Source: Oscillospiraceae bacterium (GTDB lineage Bacteria > Bacillota > Clostridia > Oscillospirales > Oscillospiraceae). Taken from it: 8,395 bases of DNA. Within the stretch, counting starts at the first letter, position 1, and every line of letters begins with the position of its first letter. Made by a program: the position numbers and the translations under genes. Shown here piece after piece: positions 1 through 5,755 of this stretch. Below the pieces are notes generated by a model, which had not been told where the DNA came from, did no database searches, and saw only the letters and a program-made list of their open reading frames with translations. The DNA is taken from contig JAKSPP010000062.1 in NCBI GenBank assembly GCA_024404735.1, positions 1 to 8,395 of the forward strand, read 5' to 3'.

Positions 1-49
1 CCGACAATACTTGCATGGCGACGTGCCGGGAAGATAGGTCAACGCCAAC
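1..49 (+). rRNA. rrf: 5S ribosomal RNA, 3' part only (first copy)
   Basis: The first 49 bases match the 3' part of the complete 5S gene at 103-218 with an offset of 169, differing at only three positions (15, 24 and 42). It is cut by the window start, so the 5' portion is outside. Two of the differences, A15 and T24, face each other in one helix (GCA/TGC here, GCG/CGC in the second copy), so pairing is preserved. This is what two functional 5S genes should show, rather than decay. The third, A42, lies in the terminal helix I and should pair with a U in the unseen 5' end. It is presumably the 5S gene of an rrn operon lying to the left. Confidence 0.9.
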
Positions 50-56
50 ACTCTTT

Positions 57-90
57 ACAAGCCCTTCTTTGAAGGGCTTGTACTTTTCTT
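57..90 (+). terminator. terminator-like hairpin between the two 5S genes
   Basis: A perfect 11-bp stem (57-67 with 71-81) closes a TTT loop, and ACTTTTCTT follows it. The stem is strong but the T tract is interrupted by C, so termination may be incomplete. This would allow read-through into the second 5S gene, for which I find no convincing promoter in the 20 bases after the hairpin. It may instead, or in addition, serve as a processing site between the 5S precursors. Confidence 0.65.
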
Positions 91-102
91 AAACTTAATA
101 CA

Positions 103-218
<116 letters not shown>

Positions 219-226
219 ATAAAAGA

Positions 227-255
227 AAACCGTCTCTTAACAGAGGCGGTTTTTT
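227..255. terminator. bidirectional intrinsic terminator
   Basis: An 11-bp stem (227-237 with 242-252, one T-G pair) encloses a TAAC loop. Six T follow on the plus strand (250-255), and an A-rich run (221-229, one G) precedes it, giving a U tract in the minus-strand transcript as well. It ends the 5S transcript from the left. It lies 41 bp past the stop codon of the ATPase gene coming from the right, so it can terminate both convergent units. Confidence 0.88.
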
Positions 256-295
256 CTATACAATTAATTATATATTACATTCTGAAGCGCATTGA

Positions 296-2110
296 TTATA
301 AGGCCTCAGTGGAGACGGCTTTAAGGGCCTTAAGAGCCTCGGCTTCTCTTCTTGTACAGGAAAACAGAATAATCTGTCTTTTTTCCGATAAGCCGGATAA
401 AAGCTTAACTGCGTTAAAAAGTCTGTCATCATCAAAGGAAGCAAGAGCATCGTCAAGAATAATAGGGCAGGCCTTGTCATCGGGAAGCAGTGTCATGTTA
501 AGAGCAAGCTTAATCGCAAGAGTAATCTGGTCTTTTGTTCCCTGTGAAAGAAAACCGAATGCGGTTTTGCTTTCGCCCTCTTTTCCGGCACTGGAGCTGT
601 AGTCCTTATCCAGCAGCAGCTTATCATATTTTCCATCGGTCAGGAAATCCAGATACTGCTCGGCAAGAGCGCTGATTTTAGGAAGAAATTCTCCCGCTGT
701 CTGTTCCGAGGCTTTAAGAAGAGCCTTTTCCGCAAGCTCTGCGGCTTCATATTCAAATTCATAGTGCTGGATAAGCTCTTCCAGCTCCTTAATCTCGGCC
801 CTTATCTCGGATGAGCTTTTCATAAAGCCCGATTCTCCCTCGAGACGGGCTTTTTTTGTTTTCAGCTCCGCTATCTCATTCTGGCTATACAGCGCTCTTT
901 GCGCAAGGTCAAGAGTGCCGGAATACTTTTGAAGGGCTTCGCTTTCCTCCTCACTGCGACGGGACAGAAGCTCACTGATTTCACTGTTAATATCATTCAG
1001 TCTTCTCTGAAGGGCCGCTTCCTCCTCGCTTACGGGTATTTCTCCCGAAGAAGCAGAATAGGATGCTTTCAGCATCTTATACAGGAAGATAAGTGCAAAG
1101 ACAAGACTTATTACGGCAAGCTCAAAAAATATGAAGGAGTTTTTCCCCTCCGTAAGGAAGGCTGCAAACAGAAAAACTGCGGCAAGCACGGTAAGAATAA
1201 TACAAAAATGCTTTCTGAGACCGGCCTTTGATTTGACCGAATTTCCGTGAGGCCTTGCCTTTTCCTTTTCAAGCTCGGAAGTAAGGCTGCTTTTTTTCTC
1301 CTTCAGCTCCGAAAGCCTTAGTTCAATTTCCTCGTTTTCACTGTTTTTCTTTAGCTGCGCAGCCATAAGGCCGATTTCTTCAAGTCTGTTTCTTTCTTCT
1401 GCGGCCTCTTCTTCGGATTTGCCGTCTATGGCGCTGAGCTGTCTGTTAAGCTCCATAAGCTGAAGCTCGGCTGCCGAGGTTTTTTCAAGCTCAAGGCGGA
1501 GAGCCTCGAGTTTTTTAAGGCCCGTGGGAATCAGACCTGTCTGATTGTATTTAAGCTTCCTGCGGAATTCACCCAGGCGCTTTTCTGCGGCAATGTATCC
1601 GTCGGAGCTGTCTTCTCCGGAGGATATCCGGCTTTCGGAAAGCTTGTCCAGCTCCGCCCCGCCTTCAATCAGCATTTTTTCGCCTACAGCCGTTACAATA
1701 TCGTCGTAAACCTTTCTGTTACAGCCTGTGAGTTTTTCTCCGGCGTCTATTCCGGAAAGCTCGTTGCAGCTGACATTGGTCCCGGAGTAAACTGCGCTGA
1801 AGCTCTTAAGAGGTGTGGAATCTCCCGGGACACTCTCTCTGCTTATGGTTATTTCTCTGCCCTGCCAGACTATATCCATTTCGCCACAGGGACTTTTCCC
1901 CGAGAAGGGGCTGTAGCGCAGCTTCGGTGCTATCTCTCCGCTTCGCCCTCTTCTGGGGCTGTCGAGACCGAAGAGCATTGCTCTTATAAATGCACACCAG
2001 GTGCTTTTTCCGCTTTCGTTGGGCAGAGTGATTATATTAAGGCCCGGAGTAAAGCTGAGGGTTTCCTCATCGAGCCTGCCGAAAACGGCATTTGCCTTTT
2101 TTATTATCAT
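296..2110 (-). CDS. SMC/Rad50-like ATPase (SbcC/YhaN type) with membrane hairpin
   Basis: This 604-residue protein has split ABC-type ATPase halves at its ends and a coiled coil between them. The N-terminal half shows Walker A NESGKST (residues 31-37). The C-terminal half shows the signature LSQGT (521-525), Walker B CPIILDD (548-554) and the D-loop ASFDDD. The H-loop segment is LFSCTRRE, with Thr586 where many relatives have His or Gln. Charged heptad-rich stretches lie at about 200-290 and 360-470. Between them are two hydrophobic segments (about 303-320 and 325-345) that look like a membrane hairpin. There is no CxxC zinc hook. It is much shorter than SbcC or B. subtilis YhaN. By family, such ATPases gate a partner Mre11-like nuclease on DNA ends. 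The start ATG overlaps the stop of the upstream phosphoesterase gene (ATGA), with GGAGG 10 bases upstream, so the two are translationally coupled. The family is well supported; the exact substrate is unknown. Confidence 0.88.
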   Translation of the reverse strand: MIIKKANAVFGRLDEETLSFTPGLNIITLPNESGKSTWCAFIRAMLFGLDSPRRGRSGEIAPKLRYSPFSGKSPCGEMDIVWQGREITISRESVPGDSTPLKSFSAVYSGTNVSCNELSGIDAGEKLTGCNRKVYDDIVTAVGEKMLIEGGAELDKLSESRISSGEDSSDGYIAAEKRLGEFRRKLKYNQTGLIPTGLKKLEALRLELEKTSAAELQLMELNRQLSAIDGKSEEEAAEERNRLEEIGLMAAQLKKNSENEEIELRLSELKEKKSSLTSELEKEKARPHGNSVKSKAGLRKHFCIILTVLAAVFLFAAFLTEGKNSFIFFELAVISLVFALIFLYKMLKASYSASSGEIPVSEEEAALQRRLNDINSEISELLSRRSEEESEALQKYSGTLDLAQRALYSQNEIAELKTKKARLEGESGFMKSSSEIRAEIKELEELIQHYEFEYEAAELAEKALLKASEQTAGEFLPKISALAEQYLDFLTDGKYDKLLLDKDYSSSAGKEGESKTAFGFLSQGTKDQITLAIKLALNMTLLPDDKACPIILDDALASFDDDRLFNAVKLLSGLSEKRQIILFSCTRREAEALKALKAVSTEAL

Positions 2111-3228
2111 AGAATTTGCCCTCCGTTAGCGGGGTTAAGCTCCCCGTTTTCAAGGGCAGCCCTGCCAAGCTTCATTGCCTCTTCAAGAAGAAGTGACTCA
2201 TATGAAGAGCCTGTTGTACCTCTTAATTCTTCGATATTCTTTTCAAAATACCAGCGCAGGCTACCCTGAGGAGCATCGGGAGATGCGGAGAAAAAGTCTG
2301 TCTCATCAACGAAGCTGATTCTTCCCGCGTTTTCCTTCTCTGCTCTTAGCTTCAGTGCCGAAATATTGGGTTTATTGTGAACACTTCCCGAAAGCCTTAC
2401 TCTCAGTATTTCGTTTTCTGCGGCATGGGGAAGCAGCATTATTTCGCCGTCGATGGGTACCGTAATATTTTCTTCTCTGTAAAGAGTCTCTGCGGAAGAC
2501 TGAAAGCGTGCCTCGGTCAGAGGATTTCCGGGCCCGGTCAGAGTTATTATATAAAAGCCCTTGTCACCGCATTCGTCAAATCCCTTTCCCTGAGGGCAGC
2601 CCGGAAATGCGTAATATGTATTTCCGAAGCGCTGCAGACCCGAGGCGGTATGGACATGTCCAAGGGCAAGGTAATCCAGGCCGCATTCTTTAATCTGATC
2701 CGGGGAGATGGGGTTATATTTTGCCGACAGGCAGTTATCGATAACGCCGTGGAAAACACCTATGTTAAATACATCCTCCTGCCTTTCGGTTTTCAGTTTT
2801 TCGAACAGGGAGGGGGAGTAGCGGTCCGTAAAGCCTGCGCCGTAAACTCTTACGCCCTTCGAGTGCAGTGAAATGCAGGAGGGACCTTCCTTAAAAATAT
2901 ATACATTTTCGGGCAAGTGCAGCTTTGAATAGGGTGAATCGGATGAAAGAAAATCGTGATTTCCGGGGGAAATAAAGACAGGACAGGCGCAGATGGTGAA
3001 GGCCTCTGTAAGAACGTCCCTTGTCTCTGCGTAGCACATGTCGGAGTCAAAAAGGTCTCCGGCAATGAGGAGAAGGTCGGCCTTTTCGTCCCGGGCTGTT
3101 TCTGCGATTTTCATGAGAACCCTGCGCTGCTCTCTTCTGCGTTCAAAGCCCCCGTCCGGTTCGGATTCAAAGGCGGCGTCAAGATGAAGGTCCGCAGTAT
3201 GTATTATTTTGAGGGATTTTTCATTCAT
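2107..3228 (-). CDS. metallophosphoesterase, SbcD/Mre11/YhaO-like nuclease
   Basis: This 373-residue protein shows all calcineurin-type metal-binding motifs in order: DLH (13-15), GDLFD (57-61), GNHD (89-92), VFHG with His160, and GHVH (190-193). These coordinate two metal ions (usually Mn2+) for phosphodiester hydrolysis. The N-terminal two thirds is the catalytic domain. The C-terminal third (about 250-373) is weakly conserved and probably the capping/ATPase-binding region. The length is close to SbcD and YhaO. It is followed with a 4-base overlap by the SMC-like ATPase gene, the standard nuclease-ATPase arrangement. By analogy the complex processes DNA ends or hairpins in repair, at the membrane if the partner's predicted helices are real. 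The start ATG at 3228 has AAAGGA about 7 bases upstream. It lies 75 bp after the lipoprotein stop codon and may be co-transcribed with it. All metal ligands are present. Confidence 0.9.
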   Translation of the reverse strand: MNEKSLKIIHTADLHLDAAFESEPDGGFERRREQRRVLMKIAETARDEKADLLLIAGDLFDSDMCYAETRDVLTEAFTICACPVFISPGNHDFLSSDSPYSKLHLPENVYIFKEGPSCISLHSKGVRVYGAGFTDRYSPSLFEKLKTERQEDVFNIGVFHGVIDNCLSAKYNPISPDQIKECGLDYLALGHVHTASGLQRFGNTYYAFPGCPQGKGFDECGDKGFYIITLTGPGNPLTEARFQSSAETLYREENITVPIDGEIMLLPHAAENEILRVRLSGSVHNKPNISALKLRAEKENAGRISFVDETDFFSASPDAPQGSLRWYFEKNIEELRGTTGSSYESLLLEEAMKLGRAALENGELNPANGGQIL

Positions 3229-3269
3229 GGCAGGTCCTTTCGGAGAGAAGTCTCCTCAATGGAATTAAT

Positions 3270-3299
3270 ACTATATAATATAATGTAAAGAACGGTGAA
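3270..3299 (-). promoter_or_regulatory. possible weak promoter for the nuclease-ATPase pair
   Basis: In the 75-bp gap before the phosphoesterase gene, the minus strand reads TTCACC (3299-3294), an 18-nt spacer, then TATAGT (3275-3270) in a very AT-rich tract. The -10 is good and the -35 is poor. A small inverted repeat, GGAGA-CTTC-TCTCC (3255-3242), follows in the untranslated region. No terminator is visible after the lipoprotein gene, so read-through is also possible. Confidence 0.35.
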
Positions 3300-3303
3300 A
3301 AAA

Positions 3304-4644
3304 TCAGGGCTTTATAAGAAGCCTTTCCTCTTCGGTGAGCTCATCAATGGACTTTGTAAAGAGAGGGTCGGACCAGTAGAAGGCATAGGCGGAAAGCTCG
3401 TAATCTCCGAACTGTTCCCTTAAAAGAGCGTAACGGGGAACATTACCGTTTGCATCGATAATCCAGTTCTCGCCCTTGTGATAATCGGTTGTAATATTTA
3501 CGACGGTGTCGGGAAGGCAGCGAACAAGCTCCTCCTTCTGCTCCTTCGGTGCGGGAGTTATGCATCCGACCCAGAGACGTTCAAGCCAGGTCATTCCGTA
3601 AAGAGGAGTTATGTCCGTAATTTTGAAGCAGGTGCCGATGTTGAGATGCCTGAGATTTTTCAGATCCTTAAAGGGCTCAACGGTAGTGCACATGGTTCTG
3701 TTGCACTCAAGATATTCAAGCTTCGAAAGAGATGAGATGGGGGTCGGGTCCTCCCACACTCCGCAGGCCACTATAAGAACCTCAATATCCGGCATATTAT
3801 AGAGGAAGGAGAGGTCCTTAAGCAAAGAGTGTCCGATATCAAGCCATACAACATCCGTACAGTAATAAAGACCGGCGCTGTTTGAATCGTCAAGGCCGTT
3901 TTCACTGGAGGCCAGAATACGTTTAACATCGGTTCTGCAGGTGTACATATTGTTTTTTCCGAAGAATACTCTCCAGACAACCTTAACCTCCGGATAAGCG
4001 TCACGAAGCTCGGCCATATCCTCATCGGAAATGCCGCAGGAATCCATATCCAGGAAGGTCAGTCTGCTCATAAAAGGAAGAACCGTTTTAAGTGCTTCGG
4101 CATTATCCTCTATTTTTCTGTGAGAAAGAATCATCTCCTCGTCGAGGCTTGTAAAGTCCTTTCCGTACAGGGAAAAACGGAAATTAAGCTCTGCATCGGG
4201 GCAGGCGCTGTGTAAAAGAGAAATGTCATCCCAGCTTAAGGGAGAATTCTGGCTTTTCGTTCCCAGATTGATTTCACCTGCAAAGGCGGCTTCCTTAAGA
4301 GCCTTTGCATAGGCTTCCGCATCCTCATGAGAAATACCGCTGAGGTCAAGATATGTGACATCATCCGAAAGTACGGTTCCGTCGGGAAGTACGGGCTCGG
4401 GCTCGGGAGTGGGCTCGGGAGTAGGCTCCGGAGTGGGCTCCGGTGTGGGAGATGGCAAATCCGAAGGGGCCTCTTCGCTTCCGTCCCCGGAGGAAGCCTC
4501 GGGAGTAATGACAGCGGGGGTAAGGGCGGTATCCTCGGGGGTTAAGGCCGAATCGCTGCCTCCGCAGCCTGAAAATATGACAGAAATAAATAAAGTCAGT
4601 AAAAGCATAACGGGAATTATAGCTTTTTTGAGCGGTGAAATCAT
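3304..4644 (-). CDS. leucine-rich-repeat lipoprotein with Pro-Thr-Glu linker
   Basis: This 446-residue protein begins with a positively charged end (MISPLKK), a hydrophobic core (about 9-23) and the lipobox FSGC with Cys27, a type II (lipoprotein) signal peptide, so it should be anchored on the outer face of the membrane. Residues 28-90 are a low-complexity Ser/Thr/Pro/Glu linker with TPEP repeats at 66-84. Two related modules follow (about 95-165 and 195-240), each with an LDL/LDM strand, an acidic helix, and a Pro-containing VVWRVFFGK- or FRFSLYGK-like end. About four irregular leucine-rich repeats come next (263-362). Such proteins are common in Clostridia and are thought to mediate binding, but no ligand can be named. 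The start has GAGG 7 bases upstream and lies about 50 bases after a strong promoter. It is transcribed away from the ribosomal operon. Confidence 0.82.
   Translation of the reverse strand: MISPLKKAIIPVMLLLTLFISVIFSGCGGSDSALTPEDTALTPAVITPEASSGDGSEEAPSDLPSPTPEPTPEPTPEPTPEPEPVLPDGTVLSDDVTYLDLSGISHEDAEAYAKALKEAAFAGEINLGTKSQNSPLSWDDISLLHSACPDAELNFRFSLYGKDFTSLDEEMILSHRKIEDNAEALKTVLPFMSRLTFLDMDSCGISDEDMAELRDAYPEVKVVWRVFFGKNNMYTCRTDVKRILASSENGLDDSNSAGLYYCTDVVWLDIGHSLLKDLSFLYNMPDIEVLIVACGVWEDPTPISSLSKLEYLECNRTMCTTVEPFKDLKNLRHLNIGTCFKITDITPLYGMTWLERLWVGCITPAPKEQKEELVRCLPDTVVNITTDYHKGENWIIDANGNVPRYALLREQFGDYELSAYAFYWSDPLFTKSIDELTEEERLLIKP
4394..4447. repeat. 12-nt tandem repeat encoding TPEP units
   Basis: Four consecutive 12-base units (4400-4411, 4412-4423, 4424-4435, 4436-4447; plus-strand consensus GGCTCSGGAGTG) and a half unit (4394-4399) encode the Thr-Pro-Glu-Pro linker of the lipoprotein. 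Units are in frame, so slippage would change linker length without breaking the gene. Confidence 0.9.
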
Positions 4645-4695
4645 TTAATGCCTCACATATATATAATATATAGTATACAAGTTTCATGCCCAAAA

Positions 4696-4724
4696 ATTAT
4701 ACAGTACATTTGAAAATCAGTCAA
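4696..4724 (-). promoter_or_regulatory. sigma-A-type promoter of the lipoprotein gene
   Basis: On the minus strand TTGACT (4724-4719) is separated by exactly 17 nt from TATAAT (4701-4696). This is 5/6 plus 6/6 to consensus and gives a leader of about 45 nt before the ATG at 4644. A second, weaker AT-rich -10-like stretch (4660-4675) lies nearer the gene. Confidence 0.78.
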
Positions 4725-4730
4725 TAGTGT

Positions 4731-4767
4731 AAAAACTAAGCCCCAACCACAAGATATAGTAGTTTTT
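4731..4767. repeat. 8-bp inverted repeat behind the lipoprotein promoter
   Basis: AAAAACTA (4731-4738) and TAGTTTTT (4760-4767) are exact inverted copies separated by 21 bp. They sit just upstream of the leftward -35 box and about 85 bp upstream of the S10 -35 box. The position would suit an operator, but AT-rich repeats arise by chance. Apart from this and the flanking promoters, I see nothing else in 4725-4815. Confidence 0.3.
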
Positions 4768-4819
4768 CATTGCAAATCCGGGCAAAAAAATCCTTCGGCA
4801 TTATCGACAAACTTGGTTT

Positions 4820-4879
4820 GAAAAATTTTTATAAAATCACAAAATTTTGCTTGACAAATGAGCCGAGTTTTGTTATTCT
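4820..4879 (+). promoter_or_regulatory. S10 operon promoter with UP-like tract and extended -10
   Basis: TTGACA (4851-4856, perfect -35) is followed by a 17-nt spacer and TATTCT (4874-4879). A TGT triplet immediately before the hexamer (4871-4873) gives an extended -10 that compensates for its 4/6 match. Upstream, 4820-4848 is almost pure A/T with A- and T-runs, like UP elements of strong ribosomal promoters. Transcription should begin near 4885-4887, giving a leader of about 355 nt before rpsJ. Confidence 0.75.
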
Positions 4880-4956
4880 ATCGGAGCGCGTGAGTCCGGA
4901 AAGGGCCCGTGCTATGCGATGAAGCGGGAGATTGCTCCGAAAAGGAGGTAACTTCC

Positions 4957-5076
4957 GTGGAGTATGTCCGGCACTGCCAGATATGGTGGTGCGCAATCGG
5001 GCGGCTGAGATTTCCCGTAGACCTGCCACAAGCTTGCGTATATCGCATGGGCTGGAAAGGGGATAACCGGCCATAA
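4957..5076 (+). CDS. possible 39-codon leader ORF upstream of rpsJ
   Basis: A GTG codon at 4957 lies 7 nt after AAAGGAGGT (4941-4949), an almost perfect Shine-Dalgarno, better than that of rpsJ. It opens 39 codons ending with TAA at 5074-5076. The predicted peptide starts (M/V)EYVRHCQIWWCAIG and is unusually rich in Cys (3), Trp (3) and Arg. It matches no family I know, and there is no signal peptide. Its last codons and stop lie in the 5' arm of the leader terminator (5064-5071 and 5074-5076). A ribosome finishing translation would therefore cover that arm and disfavour the terminator, as in classical attenuation. The alternative is that this is only structured RNA with a chance open frame; the odd composition favours caution, and a 39-codon open frame is not rare by chance. 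Confidence 0.3.
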   Translation: MEYVRHCQIWWCAIGRLRFPVDLPQACVYRMGWKGDNRP

Positions 5077-5122
5077 GGAGAAGATATGCTGACTTCTCTC
5101 TGAATTAGCCGGTTACTTTTTT
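5064..5122 (+). terminator. intrinsic terminator inside the S10 leader (attenuator)
   Basis: TAACCGGC (5064-5071) pairs perfectly with GCCGGTTA (5108-5115). Within it TAA/TTA (5074-5076/5105-5107) and GAGAAG/CTTCTC (5078-5083/5093-5098) extend the arm with small bulges, and six T follow at 5117-5122. It lies about 180 nt into the transcript and 120 nt before rpsJ, so it must be overridden for the operon to be expressed. Part of the same sequence on the minus strand lacks a comparable T tract, so it acts rightward. Confidence 0.75.
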
Positions 5123-5156
5123 GCGCAAGGTCTGATACGCACGGCAAGTTGTATTG

Positions 5157-5224
5157 GAAATTTCATCCGTACGAGACAATAATCGGCAGGTACCCAATGA
5201 CCACCGAATCCCGTACGAAATTTT
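5157..5224 (+). promoter_or_regulatory. hairpin abutting the rpsJ ribosome binding site
   Basis: AAATTT (5158-5163) pairs with AAATTT (5218-5223). After a 4-nt bulge CATC, CGTACG (5168-5173) pairs with CGTACG (5212-5217). Inside, TCGG/CCGA (5183-5186/5204-5207) and GGT/ACC (5189-5191/5200-5202) form a nested arm. The rpsJ Shine-Dalgarno GGAGG (5225-5229) begins 2 bases after the helix. A protein or ligand stabilising the hairpin could affect ribosome loading. The helix may equally protect or position the site. Confidence 0.5.
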
Positions 5225-5240
5225 GGAGGAAAAACAAAAA

Positions 5241-5555
5241 ATGGCAACAGCAAAGAAGCAGATCCGTATCCGTCTCAAGGCTTACGACCACCAGCTTATT
5301 GACGCAGCAGCAGAGAAGATCGTCGAGACCGCAAAGCGCACCGATGCCAAGGTCTCCGGCCCCATCCCTCTCCCCACTCAGACCGAAATCATCACTATCC
5401 TTCGTGCTACTCATAAGTACAAGGACAGCCGTGAGCAGTTTGAGCGCCGCACTCACAAGCGTCTTATCGACATCATCAACCCCACCCAGAAGACCGTCGA
5501 GGCTCTTATGAGCTTAGAGCTTCCCGCAGGCGTTGAGATCGAGATCAAGCTGTAA
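5241..5555 (+). CDS. rpsJ: 30S ribosomal protein S10 (NusE)
   Basis: This 104-residue protein runs through the S10 pattern from IRIRLKAYDHQLID (8-21) through SGPIPLPTQ (39-47) to FERRTHKRLIDI (67-78). S10 sits in the 30S head, and with NusB it is also an antitermination factor, relevant because its own leader contains a terminator. The length is standard. I chose the ATG at 5241, not the in-frame ATG at 5154. The S10 family begins with MATAKK-like sequence, GGAGG lies 11 bases upstream, and the 29 extra codons overlap a hairpin. It is the first gene of the S10 operon and is followed, unusually, by a 200-nt gap before rplC. Codons are strongly biased to highly expressed choices (CGT, CTT, AAG, GAG). 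Confidence 0.97.
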   Translation: MATAKKQIRIRLKAYDHQLIDAAAEKIVETAKRTDAKVSGPIPLPTQTEIITILRATHKYKDSREQFERRTHKRLIDIINPTQKTVEALMSLELPAGVEIEIKL

Positions 5556-5755
5556 GGTCAACAGGCGTTAATCCCCGCAGGCTTTCGGAAGAGGGCGAGC
5601 CGAAGGTTAATAAGCCCAGAAGTTTATAAACAGTAAACGACCCGTTTCCCGCAAATATTAGAGCGGGAAGGGTTAAGTTGCCGGCCTCCGGCCTCCGCTT
5701 AAAGAGCGCTGAGCCATGCAAGGCAACCAATAACCTTAAGGAGGAAATATCCAAC
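5556..5755 (+). promoter_or_regulatory. structured 200-nt segment between rpsJ and rplC
   Basis: There is no credible ORF. Successive pairings are visible. An 8-bp stem (5581-5588/5600-5607) has an 11-nt purine-rich loop, with GGC/GCC and TTAA/TTAA (5564-5571/5607-5616) able to close it, though sharing U5607. GTTTA/TAAAC (5622-5626/5634-5638) forms a small hairpin. A strong stem ACCC-gt-TTCCCGC with GCGGGAA-GGGT (5640-5652/5663-5673) has a 10-nt loop and no T tract after it, so it is not a terminator. GTTGCC/GGCAAC (5677-5682/5722-5727) encloses GGC/GCC and CGCT/AGCG. GGTTA (5671-5675) can pair instead with TAACC (5731-5735), just before the rplC Shine-Dalgarno (5739-5744). CCGGCCT is repeated in tandem at 5681-5694. 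No promoter is evident. Confidence 0.55.

Larger units (their letters stand above)
4886..5240 (+). promoter_or_regulatory. S10 operon leader RNA, candidate attenuator
   Basis: This is a transcribed non-r-protein leader of about 355 nt with several strong pairings. GCCC (4905-4908) plus ATGCGAT (4914-4920) pair with ATCGCAT (5042-5048) plus GGGC (5049-5052), bracketing the middle of the leader. An 8-bp hairpin spans 4971-4978/4985-4992 with an AGATAT loop. CGGG/CCCG (4998-5001/5014-5017) nests within GCGCAA/TTGCGT (4991-4996/5034-5039), which competes with the preceding hairpin for 4991-4992. An intrinsic terminator follows at 5064-5122, and a last hairpin at 5158-5223 ends beside the rpsJ Shine-Dalgarno. 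CTCC (4935-4938) can pair either back to GGAG (4927-4930) or forward to GGAG (4944-4947) in a Shine-Dalgarno-like sequence. A terminator inside the leader implies conditional read-through. In gammaproteobacteria L4 regulates this operon through its leader; whether L4 or anything else acts here is inference. Confidence 0.6.

Noticed and set aside
69..100. Promoter for the second 5S gene (TTGAAG ... TTAATA)
   Set aside because: Spacing is 20 nt and the predicted start would lie within the 5S gene itself.
4394..4447. Tandem repeat as a possible CRISPR or protein-binding array
   Set aside because: It is a contiguous 12-nt repeat without spacers, in frame inside the lipoprotein linker, and explained by TPEP coding.
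4804..4835. Second rightward promoter TCGACA ... TATAAA upstream of the S10 promoter
   Set aside because: The spacer would be 20 nt and the -35 match is imperfect. The tract is better explained as the AT-rich UP region of the 4851 promoter.
4881..4940. Perfect 7-bp inverted repeat TCGGAGC (4881-4887) / GCTCCGA (4934-4940) as a leader helix
   Set aside because: The predicted transcription start (4885-4887) lies inside the left arm, so most of it is probably not transcribed. I did not count it as RNA structure, though a start a few bases earlier would revive it.
4878..5147. Minus-strand frames of 81 and 89 codons across the S10 leader
   Set aside because: They have no recognisable protein, no ribosome binding site, and run through the promoter and terminator of the opposite strand.
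5154..5240. N-terminal extension of rpsJ from an in-frame ATG at 5154
   Set aside because: The added 29 residues are not part of S10, have no Shine-Dalgarno and coincide with a hairpin. The ATG at 5241 fits the family.
5678..5755. N-terminal extension of rplC from an in-frame ATG-like start at 5678
   Set aside because: The extension falls in the structured gap and lacks a ribosome binding site. L3 begins at 5756 after AAGGAGG.
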